Positions 46,701-54,851 of a DNA stretch of 64,000 bases are shown piece after piece (position 1 is the stretch's first letter; the number at the start of each line of letters is the position of its first letter). Origin of the DNA: Amoebophrya sp. A120 (lineage: Eukaryota; Sar; Dinophyceae; Syndiniales; Amoebophryaceae); the NCBI GenBank assembly GCA_905178155.1, contig CAJINV010000002.1, positions 5,265,709-5,329,708 of the forward strand. The letters run 5' to 3'. The position numbers were made by a program, and so were the translations under genes. Below the pieces are notes generated by a model, which saw only the letters and a program-made list of their open reading frames with translations, searched no databases and was not told where the DNA came from.

Positions 46701-49700
46701 CAAACAGTCGGGGACCAGTAAAAAGTCGAGCTCCCAGAAAACGTCGTCCGACCTGGAAGAGCAGGGTGGTGCCATCTCCATCAAAAAACGGTACATTTCG
46801 CCGGAAGAGCAAAACTTCGTGCGGAAACGGTTCTGCGAACCCCTGCTCTGCCCGTTTCTGAACGCCGGTGGTGGTGGTGGGGAACAGAGTAAAAAGGCGA
46901 CGATTACACGGTCCGACTTTTGCTATCTGGGGCAATTCAACGGATTCGCCAGTTTTCAAGTGATGCAGATGCTGCTGGGCGTGCTCATCGAGTCGTTTCC
47001 GGACTTGACGGACAAGTACCAATTGGTTGGCGACGCGGTCTTTTCCCTGGCCGCAGACGAAGAGGAGGACGAGGAGGACACCGGGGCGGTGAAGGTGGCA
47101 CCCACAAAATTGCCCTGCATCGATTTCTATGCATTGCAAATAAGTATGTCTGGGCCTGGCAACTTGTGATGCTGGGTGGCGTATCATGAGGAGGCCACGA
47201 GTGCTGGCTCAGCATGACAAGTTTCTGAGCTTCTAGGTGTTGCCTATTCTGCATGACAGCCTGTGTTTCTGCATGACAGAAAAATGGCGCTCTTGGGTAA
47301 CGTGCATGACAGATTTGGGAGTCATGCCAGACAAGCATGACGAACTCAAACATGCATTCTTCCAGACCCAGCCATATTTGCACATTATAACTTCGTCGAC
47401 AGAATGCAGAATTTGCCGGGGAAGGCCAGAAGAGGGAAGGATGCGATGGAGAAGGTACGACTCACTAGTTGAACTAAGTTGTACGATTTCGTACGCGACG
47501 AAAGCAGGGCAAGTTGTGCAACAACGAACTGACTCAGGATCATTTATTTTGCTTCGTCCTCCCACTAGTACTACTTGTACTTCTTATGCGTGCTATAATA
47601 GGGCATTTTAGTATGTGCTTCCGAACAAAAGCAAAACACTATTTCGACAAGGTCTTTGTGGCCCTGCACACTGACCGCACGGCGATTGATCCGAGCTCCA
47701 ATCAAACCGGGTTGTCGAAGCTCGACCTGAATCAGCTCCCCATCTTTGCTACGCATTGCAAACGTGTCGCACTACTACGTAGAAATTCCATTCCAAAGGA
47801 GCTACTCAAAAGAAAAGGTGGAATCTGTAAAAATGCTCACTCCACTTCCACACCGACAGCAGGCAAGAAGGTAGATTTGTCATGTTGTACTGCATTTTAT
47901 ACTTCTATGTTTATCTACGAGCAGTGCGATATAATTGCTTTTGCACGGGATATATGCGCAGCTTCAGAAATTTGCGCAAGTAGGCCGGTTATCAAATGTA
48001 AAAGTGTCTGGGTTTGGAAGAATGCAACTTCTCATGCTGCATTTGGATTCCAAAAAGATCTGTATTGCATGAGTACCAAAGGATATGTAATTTTTGCTAC
48101 GCGGAGAGGGCATTTGTCATGCGGAATAGGCATCAAGTTCAAGAAGCTCACAAAAAATCTGTGATGCTAGGGCATGCATCACAGACATCAGGGCTCATGC
48201 AAACCGTGCATGACAAGTGTCAGAATCTTCCAGACCCAGACACTTTTACACTTGATATCGGTTGAAGGACTTTCTTTTCGCTGAATTCGGCGATTTGCTG
48301 AACGTCTTCAAGTATCCACTGCAGAAGTTTCGCACTTGTACTGATCTCGGTCGTGCATGACAGATCTATTGCCTATTAAAGGGAATCCGCATTGGAAATT
48401 GCATTCGATTTGTTGGAAAAAATAAAAATTTCTATTGCAAATCGTACGTAGTGCGATACTTTTGCAATGCATATCGAGCATTTGGAGCAAAAGCTAGGCG
48501 ACGCCTCGGAGCTGGAGTATCAGTTGAAACTGGAGCAAGAGGTGGAGATCCTCAAGTCCGCCGATATGAAGAAAAAGCGGCAGCTAGAACTGGAGAAAAA
48601 GAAGGAATTCGAAGAGAACGGGGGGAAGTCGGTGCAGGAAGTACTGGAGAATATGCATTGCAAAAGTATTGTACTAGTATAAATTGCATATCAAATTTTC
48701 CCAAGAACAAAAATGCAGTTTGTCATGCTATTTCAGGTAGAAAGTTGGATTCGTCGTGCATATCTGCAATTTATTAGTACGAATGCGATACTTTTGCACA
48801 GGAAAGAGAACCGGGTATTGCAATTGCTACCGGGAAAAGTGCCCGTAGCGGCGTTTGGGAAATTTCTGTTGGAAGATCGACCCGCGGAATTCGGTGGCAA
48901 GTTCAGCGAAGATCAGTGCAAACAGGTATGATAGATTTATCAGACGACGCGGCTTTATTTACTTTTCCTAGGGGAAGACAAAGAGAAAGACGTTGTCGTT
49001 GAAATGGTGCTGGTGGAAAATACTCCTAAAAAAAAGGTCGACAGAAAGTATAAATATTATGAGCAATTTTTCTAAGAAATTTTACGAAAAGATAAACGCA
49101 CAACAGATCCTGGCCATCCTCGACCCGGAAAAGAAAGGCTACCTGACTTCGAGCACCTTCACGAAGTTGCACGATTTCCACTTGGTGCTGTTTCTGGATC
49201 AGCTGCAGCTGTTGAGACCTACGCCTTGCAAAAGTCGTGTCGACGTAGCTCGTAGTACCATTAGCTCTGTGCTGTTTCTAAGTTCGGAAAATGGAGGACG
49301 CGTGAAGGGTATAGCACGGGTCCTTGGATCAAGAATTGCCACGACGCGAAATTTTGGCATTTGGTCTCAAGAACATGATGCCAGGGTTGATTCTTATTGG
49401 ATAACGATAAACACAGGGGTTGACCACCAGAATGTCAATGTTGTCATGCTACTACCACGATGAAAATGAAAATAAAACGCGACCGCACTTTTGCGCGTGA
49501 TACCAAAATTTCTGAAGCAAAAATACGAATCCTGCGCAGCAGCCTTCAACGTCATCGCCAAGGAGCAAGAGGAAATCAGCAGGGCAGACTTTGTTGGGAG
49601 ATTCGGCACGATTTTCAACTGCCCCGACGCAACGGCGGATATCAAATGGAAAAAAACTGCAATGCGATGTAGTGTGTTTGTGCAGAACATAAATTTTGAT

Positions 49701-49721
49701 GACCACAAGGAGCTCAATTAA
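37783..49721 (+). CDS. G13: large protein, RIIa/Dpy-30-like start and EF-hand-like end, ~28 exons
   Basis: The start is ATG 37783. Residues 47-75 (HFGPVVKQCLNRVLHTRPKD then PLTALADEL) resemble the RIIa/Dpy-30 dimerisation-docking fold that binds amphipathic helices in flagellar and PKA-linked scaffolds. Exons by frame: 37783-38598, 38795-39035, 39293-39398, 39661-39922, 40183-~40300, ~40450-40545, 40813-40861, 41146-~41236, 41565-41894, 42227-~42374, ~42795-42845, 43104-43130, 43356-43407, 43826-44002, 44274-~44390, ~44590-44997, 45293-45346, 45553-45784, 46135-46269, 46605-47127, 47395-47455, ~47620-47749, 47958-47989, 48263-48312, 48479-48651, 48811-48925, 49077-49219 and 49505-49721. Coiled-coil stretches lie near 40190, 43830 and 48480. 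Late blocks (AILDPEKKGYLTSSTFTKLH) read like a degenerate EF-hand. A flagellar or signalling scaffold is inference. Confidence 0.75.
38599..38789 (+). mobile_element. Introner element, divergent, TSD CCCGC/CCTTC
   Basis: 191 bp, beginning TATGCATTGCAAATTTTAG and ending AGAATTGCAATCCATA. Three of five flank bases agree. Joining GCC CGC to GTC GGC keeps G13 open into the acidic Gly/Ser exon. Confidence 0.75.
39036..39287 (+). mobile_element. Introner element, IE-1 subtype 1 inverted, TSD GTGGT
   Basis: 252 bp. GTGGT lies at 39031-39035 and 39288-39292. The interior is the reverse complement of the copies at 40546, 44003 and 21555, yet it is removed in frame just the same (CAG TGG T joined to CG TTG CTC). 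Confidence 0.93.
39399..39655 (+). mobile_element. Introner element, divergent IE-5, TSD GTCGC/GTGGC
   Basis: 257 bp. It carries the IE-5 interior (TTGTCATGCCGGA, CGTAACTGTAACAA) but worn ends (TATGCAGAACA ... TCCTTTGAAA). The flanks differ at one base. Excision joins GAC GTC GC to G GAG CTA. Confidence 0.75.
39923..40177 (+). mobile_element. Introner element, family IE-1, TSD TCAAG
   Basis: 255 bp. TCAAG lies at 39918-39922 and 40178-40182. The right end is slightly worn (CAGACCCATACATATTTGCA). Excision joins GCG CTC AAG to GAG GCG GAA, continuing a coiled-coil segment. Confidence 0.9.
40546..40807 (+). mobile_element. Introner element, IE-1 subtype 1, TSD TGCTC
   Basis: 262 bp with near-perfect ends: TATCAAATGTAAAAATGTC and the complement of TATCAAATGCAAAAATGTC. 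TGCTC lies at 40541-40545 and 40808-40812. Excision joins TCC TGC TC to G AAA CTG. Confidence 0.95.
40862..41140 (+). mobile_element. Introner element, family IE-3, TSD ACGCC
   Basis: 279 bp. TATCCTGAGTAAAAACGTAC at the left is mirrored by GTACGTTTTTACTCAGGATA at the right, a perfect 20-bp end. ACGCC lies at 40857-40861 and 41141-41145. Excision joins GAA AAC GCC to AGT CTG GGC. Confidence 0.95.
41895..42221 (+). mobile_element. Introner element, family IE-3, TSD TCTGG/CCGGG
   Basis: 327 bp. TATTCTCAGTAAAAACGTC at the left and GACGTGTTTCCACTGGATA at the right. Three of five flank bases agree. Joining CAG TCT GG to G TTG GAG keeps G13 open. Confidence 0.8.
42375..42571 (+). mobile_element. 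Introner element, IE-4-like, hosting a nested insertion
   Basis: It begins TATACGCAGTGTAAAAGTAG and ends GTACGATAGCCTTTTCG...TCGATA, matching IE-4 ends. Flank duplication is unclear. The IE-5 element at 42574 has inserted directly at its right edge, so both must be removed to join the G13 exons at about 42374 and 42795. Confidence 0.65.
42574..42786 (+). mobile_element. Introner element, family IE-5, nested, TSD ATACA
   Basis: 213 bp, TATCCAAGAAAAAAACATTG at the left and GCGTTTTTTTCTTGGATA at the right. The exact repeats ATACA (42569-42573 and 42787-42791) use the last bases of the neighbouring element, which shows the order of insertion. Confidence 0.88.
42846..43098 (+). mobile_element. 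Introner element, IE-1 subtype 2, TSD GACGT
   Basis: 253 bp. The ends TATGAAATGC ... GCATTTCATA share a matching two-base change from the usual TATCAAATGC, so the arms co-vary. GACGT lies at 42841-42845 and 43099-43103. Excision joins GTG ACG T to TT GAA CCG. Confidence 0.93.
43131..43350 (+). mobile_element. Introner element, family IE-5, TSD CGAGC/CGACC
   Basis: 220 bp, TATCCAGGAAAAAAACTGTG at the left and ATAGTTTTTTTCTTGCATA at the right. Flanks differ at one base. Together with 42846 it leaves only a 27-nt exon (43104-43130). Confidence 0.85.
43408..43820 (+). mobile_element. Introner element, singleton type, longest copy (413 bp), TSD TCGCT/TCGTG
   Basis: The left end TATCAGATTGAACAGTGTC with TTCACCCCACAACTAACTT pairs imperfectly with the right end AACTTTCGGGGGTGGGGCGC...CACTGTAATA. 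Three of five flank bases agree. Joining GAA TCG to TGG CAG AAA continues a charged coiled coil. Confidence 0.75.
44003..44268 (+). mobile_element. Introner element, IE-1 subtype 1, TSD GTGGG
   Basis: 266 bp. GTGGG lies at 43998-44002 and 44269-44273. Interior nearly identical in order to 40546. Excision joins AAA GTG GG to C AGC GTG. Confidence 0.93.
44425..44459. repeat. 17-bp imperfect hairpin inside a G13 intron
   Basis: GGAGCTTGCAGTGACAA and TTGTCACTGACAGCTCC pair with two mismatches around a single G. It lies in the unresolved intron between about 44390 and 44590, followed by GCATGCGTGCATGCGTGC. Confidence 0.8.
44998..45287 (+). mobile_element. Introner element, family IE-3, TSD GTCGT
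   Basis: 290 bp. TATCCTGAGTAAAAACGTCC and its exact complement form the ends. GTCGT lies at 44993-44997 and 45288-45292. Excision joins AAG TCG T to GG CAG CCG. Confidence 0.95.
45347..45547 (+). mobile_element. Introner element, family IE-5, TSD AAGCA
   Basis: 201 bp, the closest relative of the element at 3827 (shared GTGTTACAGTTACACATTG and TTTCGTGGGATA). AAGCA lies at 45342-45346 and 45548-45552. Excision joins GCA AGC A to CG AGT CTC. Confidence 0.93.
45785..46129 (+). mobile_element. Introner element, divergent IE-3, TSD TCTAC/CCTAG
   Basis: 345 bp, TATCCACCTGTGTAAAAACG at the left, CGTTTTTACACAGGATG at the right; the last base has changed. Three of five flank bases match. The frame continues from the AGC TCT codons into TCC CAA AGT. 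Confidence 0.8.
46270..46599 (+). mobile_element. Introner element, family IE-2, TSD GACGT
   Basis: 330 bp. GACGT lies at 46265-46269 and 46600-46604, the same 5-mer as the IE-1 copy at 42846. Excision joins CTG GAC GT to G TTC GTA. Confidence 0.93.
47128..47389 (+). mobile_element. Introner element, IE-1 subtype 2, TSD ATTTC/ACTTC
   Basis: 262 bp with worn ends (TATGCATTGCAAATAAGTAT, AGCCATATTTGCACATTATA). One flank mismatch. Interior order as in 42846. Excision joins ATC GAT TTC to GTC GAC AGA. Confidence 0.88.
47750..47952 (+). mobile_element. Introner element, divergent IE-4, TSD TTTGC/TATGC
   Basis: 203 bp. TACGCATTGCAAACGTGTCG at the left, TGCTTTTGCACGGGATA at the right. One flank mismatch. 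Excision joins ATC TTT GC to G CAG CTT. Confidence 0.8.
47990..48257 (+). mobile_element. Introner element, IE-1 subtype 3, TSD CCGGT/TCGGT
   Basis: 268 bp. Left TATCAAATGTAAAAGTGTC, right complement of TATCAAGTGTAAAAGTGTC. One flank mismatch. Interior matches 8144 in the same direction. Excision joins GGC CGG T to TG AAG GAC. Confidence 0.9.
48313..48473 (+). mobile_element. Introner element, family IE-4, TSD TCAAG/TCGAG
   Basis: 161 bp. TATCCACTGCAGAAGTTTCG at the left, GCGATACTTTTGCAATGCATA at the right. One flank mismatch. Excision joins GTC TTC AAG to CAT TTG GAG. Confidence 0.85.
48652..48805 (+). mobile_element. Introner element, family IE-4, TSD GAGAA
   Basis: 154 bp. TATGCATTGCAAAAGTATTG at the left, GCGATACTTTTGCACAGGAAA at the right. 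GAGAA lies at 48647-48651 and 48806-48810. Excision joins CTG GAG AA to C CGG GTA. Confidence 0.88.
49220..49499 (+). mobile_element. Introner element, divergent IE-4, TSD AGACC/ATACC
   Basis: About 280 bp. TACGCCTTGCAAAAGTCGTG at the left, CGCACTTTTGCGCGTG at the right. One flank mismatch. Excision joins TTG AGA CC to A AAA TTT, leading into the last exon of G13. Confidence 0.75.
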
Positions 49722-50203
49722 ACATCAGAGACGCCTTCTGGCAAGAGTAAATTAACGAGTCTGGTGTCTCGGCCTGCTCGTGAGCTTAGTGCCAAACGGT
49801 AGGTGAAGATGTACTCCTGATAATCGTAGTCGCAACGTTACTAGTGATGTAAGTATTATGGAGACGCTTGTATGGCCAGTCAGGCTATACAAATCTTCGC
49901 ACTACAACTCGGACTTTTTGGTATGCAGTCAGAAAACGTGTTGTTTCAGTTTTTCTCCCCTACATCGGAGCTGCCGAATTTGTTGTTTACGTTGCTAGAC
50001 TGGAGCGGAATCGACGTATTTTGAATCCTTATGGGTTTTGAAAGATAAAGATCTGCATCTGCATGTGAAATCTTCTACTGCTTGTTCGTTCCTACGCAAT
50101 ATGTTTCCTTGTCATGCTGTTTTCACTGTCGGTTCTTGGCTTCTCCTTCCGCCCCGTGTTGTCGCGATCGGTGGACTTGGATCAGCAGCAATTATAGTGT
50201 AAA
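49722..50203. other. Spacer between G13 and G14
   Basis: Mixed composition, no gene or element recognised. Confidence 0.4.
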
Positions 50204-50464
50204 ATGAAACGCGATCTTCCACACCAGGTCGTTACCGAGGCGGATTTCATCGTGCTGGAGCACATGAACCTTTCCCAAGTGAAGTTGATGGTATCCGACG
50301 TGAAGGTCAGTGACCAGCTGGAAGTACTGAGGCAGGATCTCCAGCGCGCCACCGGGCTCGAGCAGGACGCAAAAGATTGGTCGCTGTTTTGGGATATGCA
50401 CAGGACAACAGACCTGATGCTGCGGACAGGCGGTCCTCCGGAACTAAAAAGAATGCAGGGATAA
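50204..50464 (+). CDS. G14: small 86-aa acidic/helical protein
   Basis: Intact ORF from ATG 50204 (MKRDLPHQVVTEADF) to TAA 50462-50464. The sequence (VSDQLEVLRQDLQRATGLEQ) looks helical and amphipathic, with balanced charge. It has no introner. It may be a complete small gene or the visible exon of a longer one. No family recognised. Confidence 0.5.
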   Translation: MKRDLPHQVVTEADFIVLEHMNLSQVKLMVSDVKVSDQLEVLRQDLQRATGLEQDAKDWSLFWDMHRTTDLMLRTGGPPELKRMQG

Positions 50465-52067
50465 GGATATCTATGGAAGATCTGATGTCATGTTCATGTA
50501 TAGTTCGTAGCCAAGCCGCCATTTGGTAATGGCTTCAGGGCACGAACGAAAGACAAAGTTCTTGACAAACTGCGCCACTTTTGCATCGCTGCAAGCATGT
50601 ACGTTTATGCTTTTCCGGGAACCGCCTGAGACAATCGTCGCATTGTATGTTTTTCGATCCATGTCTCACCGAATTGTAGAAGAGGCTGGGAATTTGCGCG
50701 AGGAGCAGGCGGGGATGTAGCAGCGCGGAGTAAGAACTGGTCGCGCACTTCTGTTTCATCAGTCCGCGTCGCGCGGCTGCTGGAGGTTTCTTGTGAGCAG
50801 CGCGGATCTCAGCGTGTGGTTTTTGTCCACGGAACATAAACATTTAAACTTCATCCGAAAGTGAAAAGGAATACATCATTGTGTTTTTTGTTTATATAGC
50901 AGCTGGACGATATAGTTTTGGTGTTGACTTTGAATCGATCTTTAGCAAAGATAGTCACTCTTCCTCAAGAACCGAAAGCGAAACCATTGAAGAGAGCTCT
51001 ACAACTTGCAGAAATAGAACAAGTAAGTCTACAATTTGACGAATTTCAGCAGCGATTGATCAAGCACAGAAGCAAAGAAGTATGTCGACCGCAGACGTGG
51101 AGGTGGGGTGCATGATAGCTTTACCGTTGATCGAACGGGAAGCAAAGGGAATGCTTCTCCCCCACTTGTTCGAAAAGAAAATCACACAAAACGTCTCACA
51201 AGAGCGCGCGCGCGATAGATGAAAGAAATTTGAATGAAATGCTAAGCGCTCCTGCCACCATATATAATTGTCGTTTGCTGCAACATCTCGTTACGTTGTT
51301 TTCTTGGATCTTTCCAGAACAGCATAGCGATAGTAGATTGATCTTCGTCAGTGCACTTCGTATTCGCATGATGTTGTAGTGGTGGTTGTTGTCGTGTTAG
51401 TGCTACAATTCAAAGCCACTAGAGCTTACAAGAACCATCCGCCCCTCTCTTGCCCCGTCGTATTGGCACGTCACGCATCGTTCTAGACCGGCGGACAACC
51501 AAATCCTGCTCTGTTTTCCTCGTGGTCGTAGTCGTGCTGTATTAATCGTGTTTTCCTTCTCGTGCGACGTCGTGTAAATACGTATACTTGAACAAGGATC
51601 AGGACGATGTAGTTTCGTCCCGTCATTTAAGATGTTTCACCTGGTCGTGCCGATGGCTCGTGCTACTTGAGTACCTACGATCTGCCCTACAAGAATAGCG
51701 GACAAAGAGAAAGAGTAAATTCTATTTGCTGTTCGCCGATAGAAACATTGCTTGCGTTATTTGCTCCGTAACTTGGTGTTGGGGTCCCTTACCACATCTT
51801 TTCATTTTCGACGAACCAATACTACAGCACAGTTCCTGAGGACCTTCTTGCCTAAGTGCACGACCAGCACCACCACGAAAGAATCACCTTGAGTCGAAGA
51901 CATAAATCGTGTCTTTTCCAAAGCAGCGGGAGACAGCGTTAAATTTTTTTTGCGTTGCTTCGCTACCTTAAGATATCTGATCAAAGTGCTAGGCTCCTGT
52001 GTGTTGCCTTCACTCACCGTCATTTGTCATCGTTCGATTAAGAAAGCAAGTGCAAACAATTACCAAC
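50465..52067. other. Spacer upstream of G15, with possible exon near 50900-51115
   Basis: At 50900-51115 one frame encodes LAKIVTLPQEPKAKPLKRAL then LQLAEIEQ and QRLIKHRSKEV, interrupted at 51023-51049 by GTAAGT...TTTCAG, which looks like a 27-nt intron in phase. 51204-51216 is an alternating GC run. From about 51410 the sequence is the duplicated upstream flank shared with G16. Confidence 0.4.
51410..52067 (+). repeat. Duplicated 5' flank, copy 1 (of G15)
   Basis: Shares long blocks with 53640-54379, for example CCGCCCCTCTCTTGCCCCGT, CACGTCACGCATCGTTCTAG, TACGATCTGCCCTACAAGAA and GTCATTTGTCATCGTTCGAT, in the same order and at similar spacing. Confidence 0.85.
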
Positions 52068-52604
52068 ATGCCGCGGAAGTCGAACAAGCTCGCGACTATC
52101 GCCGCCGCCGTCCTGGTGGACGGTTCGGGGGGGGGGGCGCTCGTCTCCGGGGCGAAGAACAAGAAAAGCGCCTCCACAACGCACCTGTGGGTTGGACGGG
52201 AAGACGTGGAGAGCAATCTGATGCAGGTTGATGCGCATGCTTCGAGACGTGGGAAAGCGACCAAGCGGGGGCCGTACCCGAACGCAGAAGAGGAAAAACA
52301 GTATTATGACGATATTAAGACATATACGTACAAGACAGGCGATCTGAGCGCGTGTCCGAAGGATTTTTGTCTCGGCTGCACGGGTAATGATCGCGTGCCC
52401 CAGACCATTGATTGCACCCCTGTCTGCCAGTATGTGCAACACCATACAAGGGACGACCCGGAAGATTCACGGATCTGGTACAAGTGCGCACCTCGTAATC
52501 ATGCGTCTCCTGCTCCTCCTCGTCCTGACAAAATTGTACGCATGGACGATAATGAAGATGCCCCCTTGTACCAAAAAATATTTCATTCCTTGGGGATGCG
52601 CTAG
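52068..52604 (+). CDS. G15: tandem Cys-rich family, copy 1 (178 aa)
   Basis: ATG 52068. The N-terminus MPRKSNKLATIAAAVLVDG, then GALVSGAKNK and THLWVGREDVESNLMQVDA, is shared with G16 and G17 at protein and DNA level. The short basic start followed by an Ala/Leu/Ile stretch could be a weak signal peptide. After about residue 60 the sequence is unique: a Tyr/Lys/Asp stretch then Cys pairs (CPKDFCLGC, CTPVCQY). No family recognised. A conserved head with variable Cys-rich tail is typical of diversifying secreted or surface families in parasites; this is inference. Confidence 0.8.
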   Translation: MPRKSNKLATIAAAVLVDGSGGGALVSGAKNKKSASTTHLWVGREDVESNLMQVDAHASRRGKATKRGPYPNAEEEKQYYDDIKTYTYKTGDLSACPKDFCLGCTGNDRVPQTIDCTPVCQYVQHHTRDDPEDSRIWYKCAPRNHASPAPPRPDKIVRMDDNEDAPLYQKIFHSLGMR

Positions 52605-53189
52605 AGCTTGAGGAAGATGAGAGACGCTTGTAGTCGTGTCCGCAAACAATTTTCCACCGTGTGATGATTTCTGAGAAGGGGAAATTCTGTGAACAAAGCT
52701 CTAAAACACGCCCGCGATACGTAAGAAAATGGATGCAGCTTTTATCTTCTCGATTTGGCAGTTTTACGTATATATTACTTTTTCCGCTTACACCAGAGAC
52801 AACTAGAACAAAGGCCCAGCTCCACCCTCTCCCTTAACCTCATATCGAGCACATTTATACGTATGAATGCGCACTACCACGACCGCCACGCTGTCATTAT
52901 ATATTTTACATCGCATAATTCCAATTCAAATTCATCGCCATCATTCCGCACACTGAAACTCGTACTGTAGTGTATGTATCAATCTATGTTGTAAACCTGC
53001 CCGCATCGTTGTCGCTCTTCTTCTTCGTTCTTGTTCAACCAACTCCCAGCAAGTTTTATGATTTCCACCGTCCATTCCAATGTTTTACAATTTGAACAAT
53101 TTTATATCCCCAGTTGTTTGGATGTACGTCATGCCGCCAGCACAACTCCTTCTCCTATGTTTATGTTTTTCTTTTAGACCCTTCAGCAT

Positions 53190-53630
53190 CGGCAGCACTT
53201 TTCGTTTTCTTTGTTCTGAGGGAAGAACGTTTCTTGTTTAGTATTGTGTGCGTGTGTTTCTGTTTGATGTTATCCCCATCAGACTAGCAAGCGCGGCCTC
53301 AATACCCCAACCCCAAGTTGCTCCAAGTCCTCCATGAAAACCCAAACGCATAATCGTTATCATATATAAAAATACACACAAAAACGCAAAAAAATTACAT
53401 ATAGAAAAACACAAAAAAATTGCCTCCTACCCATACCCGCAGTGCCGTAACCCTTTGACATCAAAATAAATCAAAAAGTGCAAAAACCAAAAAAAAAAAA
53501 AACTAAAAAGCGGTAGCTTAGCTACGAAAAACAACTCAAAAGACCAAATCCGCTGACGCGAATGAGCCAGCTGGACGGCGCGGAGAATCTTCTTCAGTGG
53601 CTGGAAGGAGCAATCCGAGTTCCGTGTTGT
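53190..53630 (+). repeat. Duplicated 3' flank, copy 1
   Basis: About 440 bp nearly identical to 57625-58110, including TGAGGGAAGAACGTTTCTTG, GCGGCCTCAATACCCCAACC (one base differs in copy 2) and GACGGCGCGGAGAATCTTCT. Copy 1 has fewer copies of the 25-bp A-rich unit. Confidence 0.9.
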
Positions 53631-53639
53631 TCTTGTTGA

Positions 53640-54379
53640 AAGCCCCTAGTGCTTACCAGAACTACTCCGACCAAGTGGCGCAATCGTCCGCCCCTCTCTT
53701 GCCCCGTCTTATTGGCACGTCACGCATCGTTCTAGACCGGCGCACATTCATCTTTACTAGGCAACATGATGTTGGTCGTGTAGAAGCCGAGTCCTCGTCG
53801 TGCTCATGCTCTGTTTCCCTCGTCCTCGTAGTCGTGCTCTATTCGTGTTTTCATTCTCGTACGACGTCGTGTAAATACGTAGACTTGAACAAGGATCAGG
53901 ATGTAGTCTCGTCCCGCCATTCAAGATGTTTCACATGGTCGTGCCGATGGCTCGTGCTACGTACGATCTGCCCTACAAGAATAGCGGACAAAAAAGAATA
54001 GAAGGAAGTAGCATACAACGTACTAAAGTCTATTTACCGTTCGCCGATAGAAACATTGCTTTGGTTATTTGCTTCGTAACTTGGTTTTGGGTTCCTGGCT
54101 TACATCTTTTCATTTTCGACGAACCAACACAGCACAGTTCCTGAGGACCTTCTTGCCTAAGTGCACGACCAGCACCACGAAAGAGTCATCATCTTGAGTC
54201 GAAGAAATAATTCTTGTCTCTTCCGAACCCGAAGCAGCAGAAGACAGCGTTAAATTTTTTTTGCTTTGCGTTTGCTTCGCTACTCTAAGATCAAAGTGCT
54301 AGGCTGTGTGTTGTGTTGCCTTCACTCACCGTCATTTGTCATCGTTCGATTAAGAAAGCAAGTGCAAACAAATACCAAC
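53640..54379 (+). repeat. Duplicated 5' flank, copy 2 (of G16)
   Basis: Counterpart of 51410-52067. Small insertions and deletions distinguish the copies, so the duplication is not brand new. Confidence 0.85.
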
Positions 54380-54851
54380 ATGCCGCGGAAGTCGAACAAG
54401 CTCGCGACTATCGCCACCGCCGCCGCCGTCCTGGTGGACAGTTCGGGTAGAGGGGTGTTCGTCTCCGGGGCGAAGAACAAGAACGGCGGTCCCACGACGC
54501 ACATCTGGGTTGGACGGGAAGATGTTGGGAGCAATTTGATGCAGGTGGACGCGTCGAACCGCAACCGTCGGAAATCGACTTCATTCGTCCCGCCGCTGAA
54601 ATGGTGTAAAAAAAGTGTTCGATCCTACGCAATCGGGCAGTGCAAGTGTCGTCTCGTATCCTTGCGGCCTCGACGACGGTCTCCACTACCCTGAAAATGG
54701 CCACACAGCCTGTTTAGTGGACAAAAACGGTAAAGGAGTCTGTGGAGACTGCCATGGCAAGCAAAGTGATCCCTGCGGCGAAGTTCACTGCGGCACTTGC
54801 ACCAGGGATTGTGCGGGCGCTGTCGTCCAAACTGTAAAATGTGTTAAATAA
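54380..54851 (+). pseudogene. G16: tandem Cys-rich family, copy 2, frame-broken or spliced
   Basis: ATG 54380 opens the family head (MPRKSNKLATIATAAAVLVD, then THIWVGREDVGSNLMQVDAS). In this frame the protein loses Cys spacing after 54610. A second frame, offset by one base, takes over immediately after a run of seven A at 54608-54614 and encodes a Cys-rich tail with nine Cys (VCGDCHGKQSDPCGEVHCGT) to a TAA at 54849-54851. Either one extra A breaks the gene, or a short intron or sequencing error hides a normal one. Confidence 0.65.

Larger units (their letters stand above)
52605..54379. other. Spacer G15-G16: duplicated 3' and 5' flanks
   Basis: 52605-53190 holds nothing recognised. 53190-53630 matches the region downstream of G17 (57625-58110). 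53640-54379 matches the region upstream of G15. The inverted motif GTAGCTTAGCTAC sits in the 3' flank near 53512 and is repeated after G17. Confidence 0.7.
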
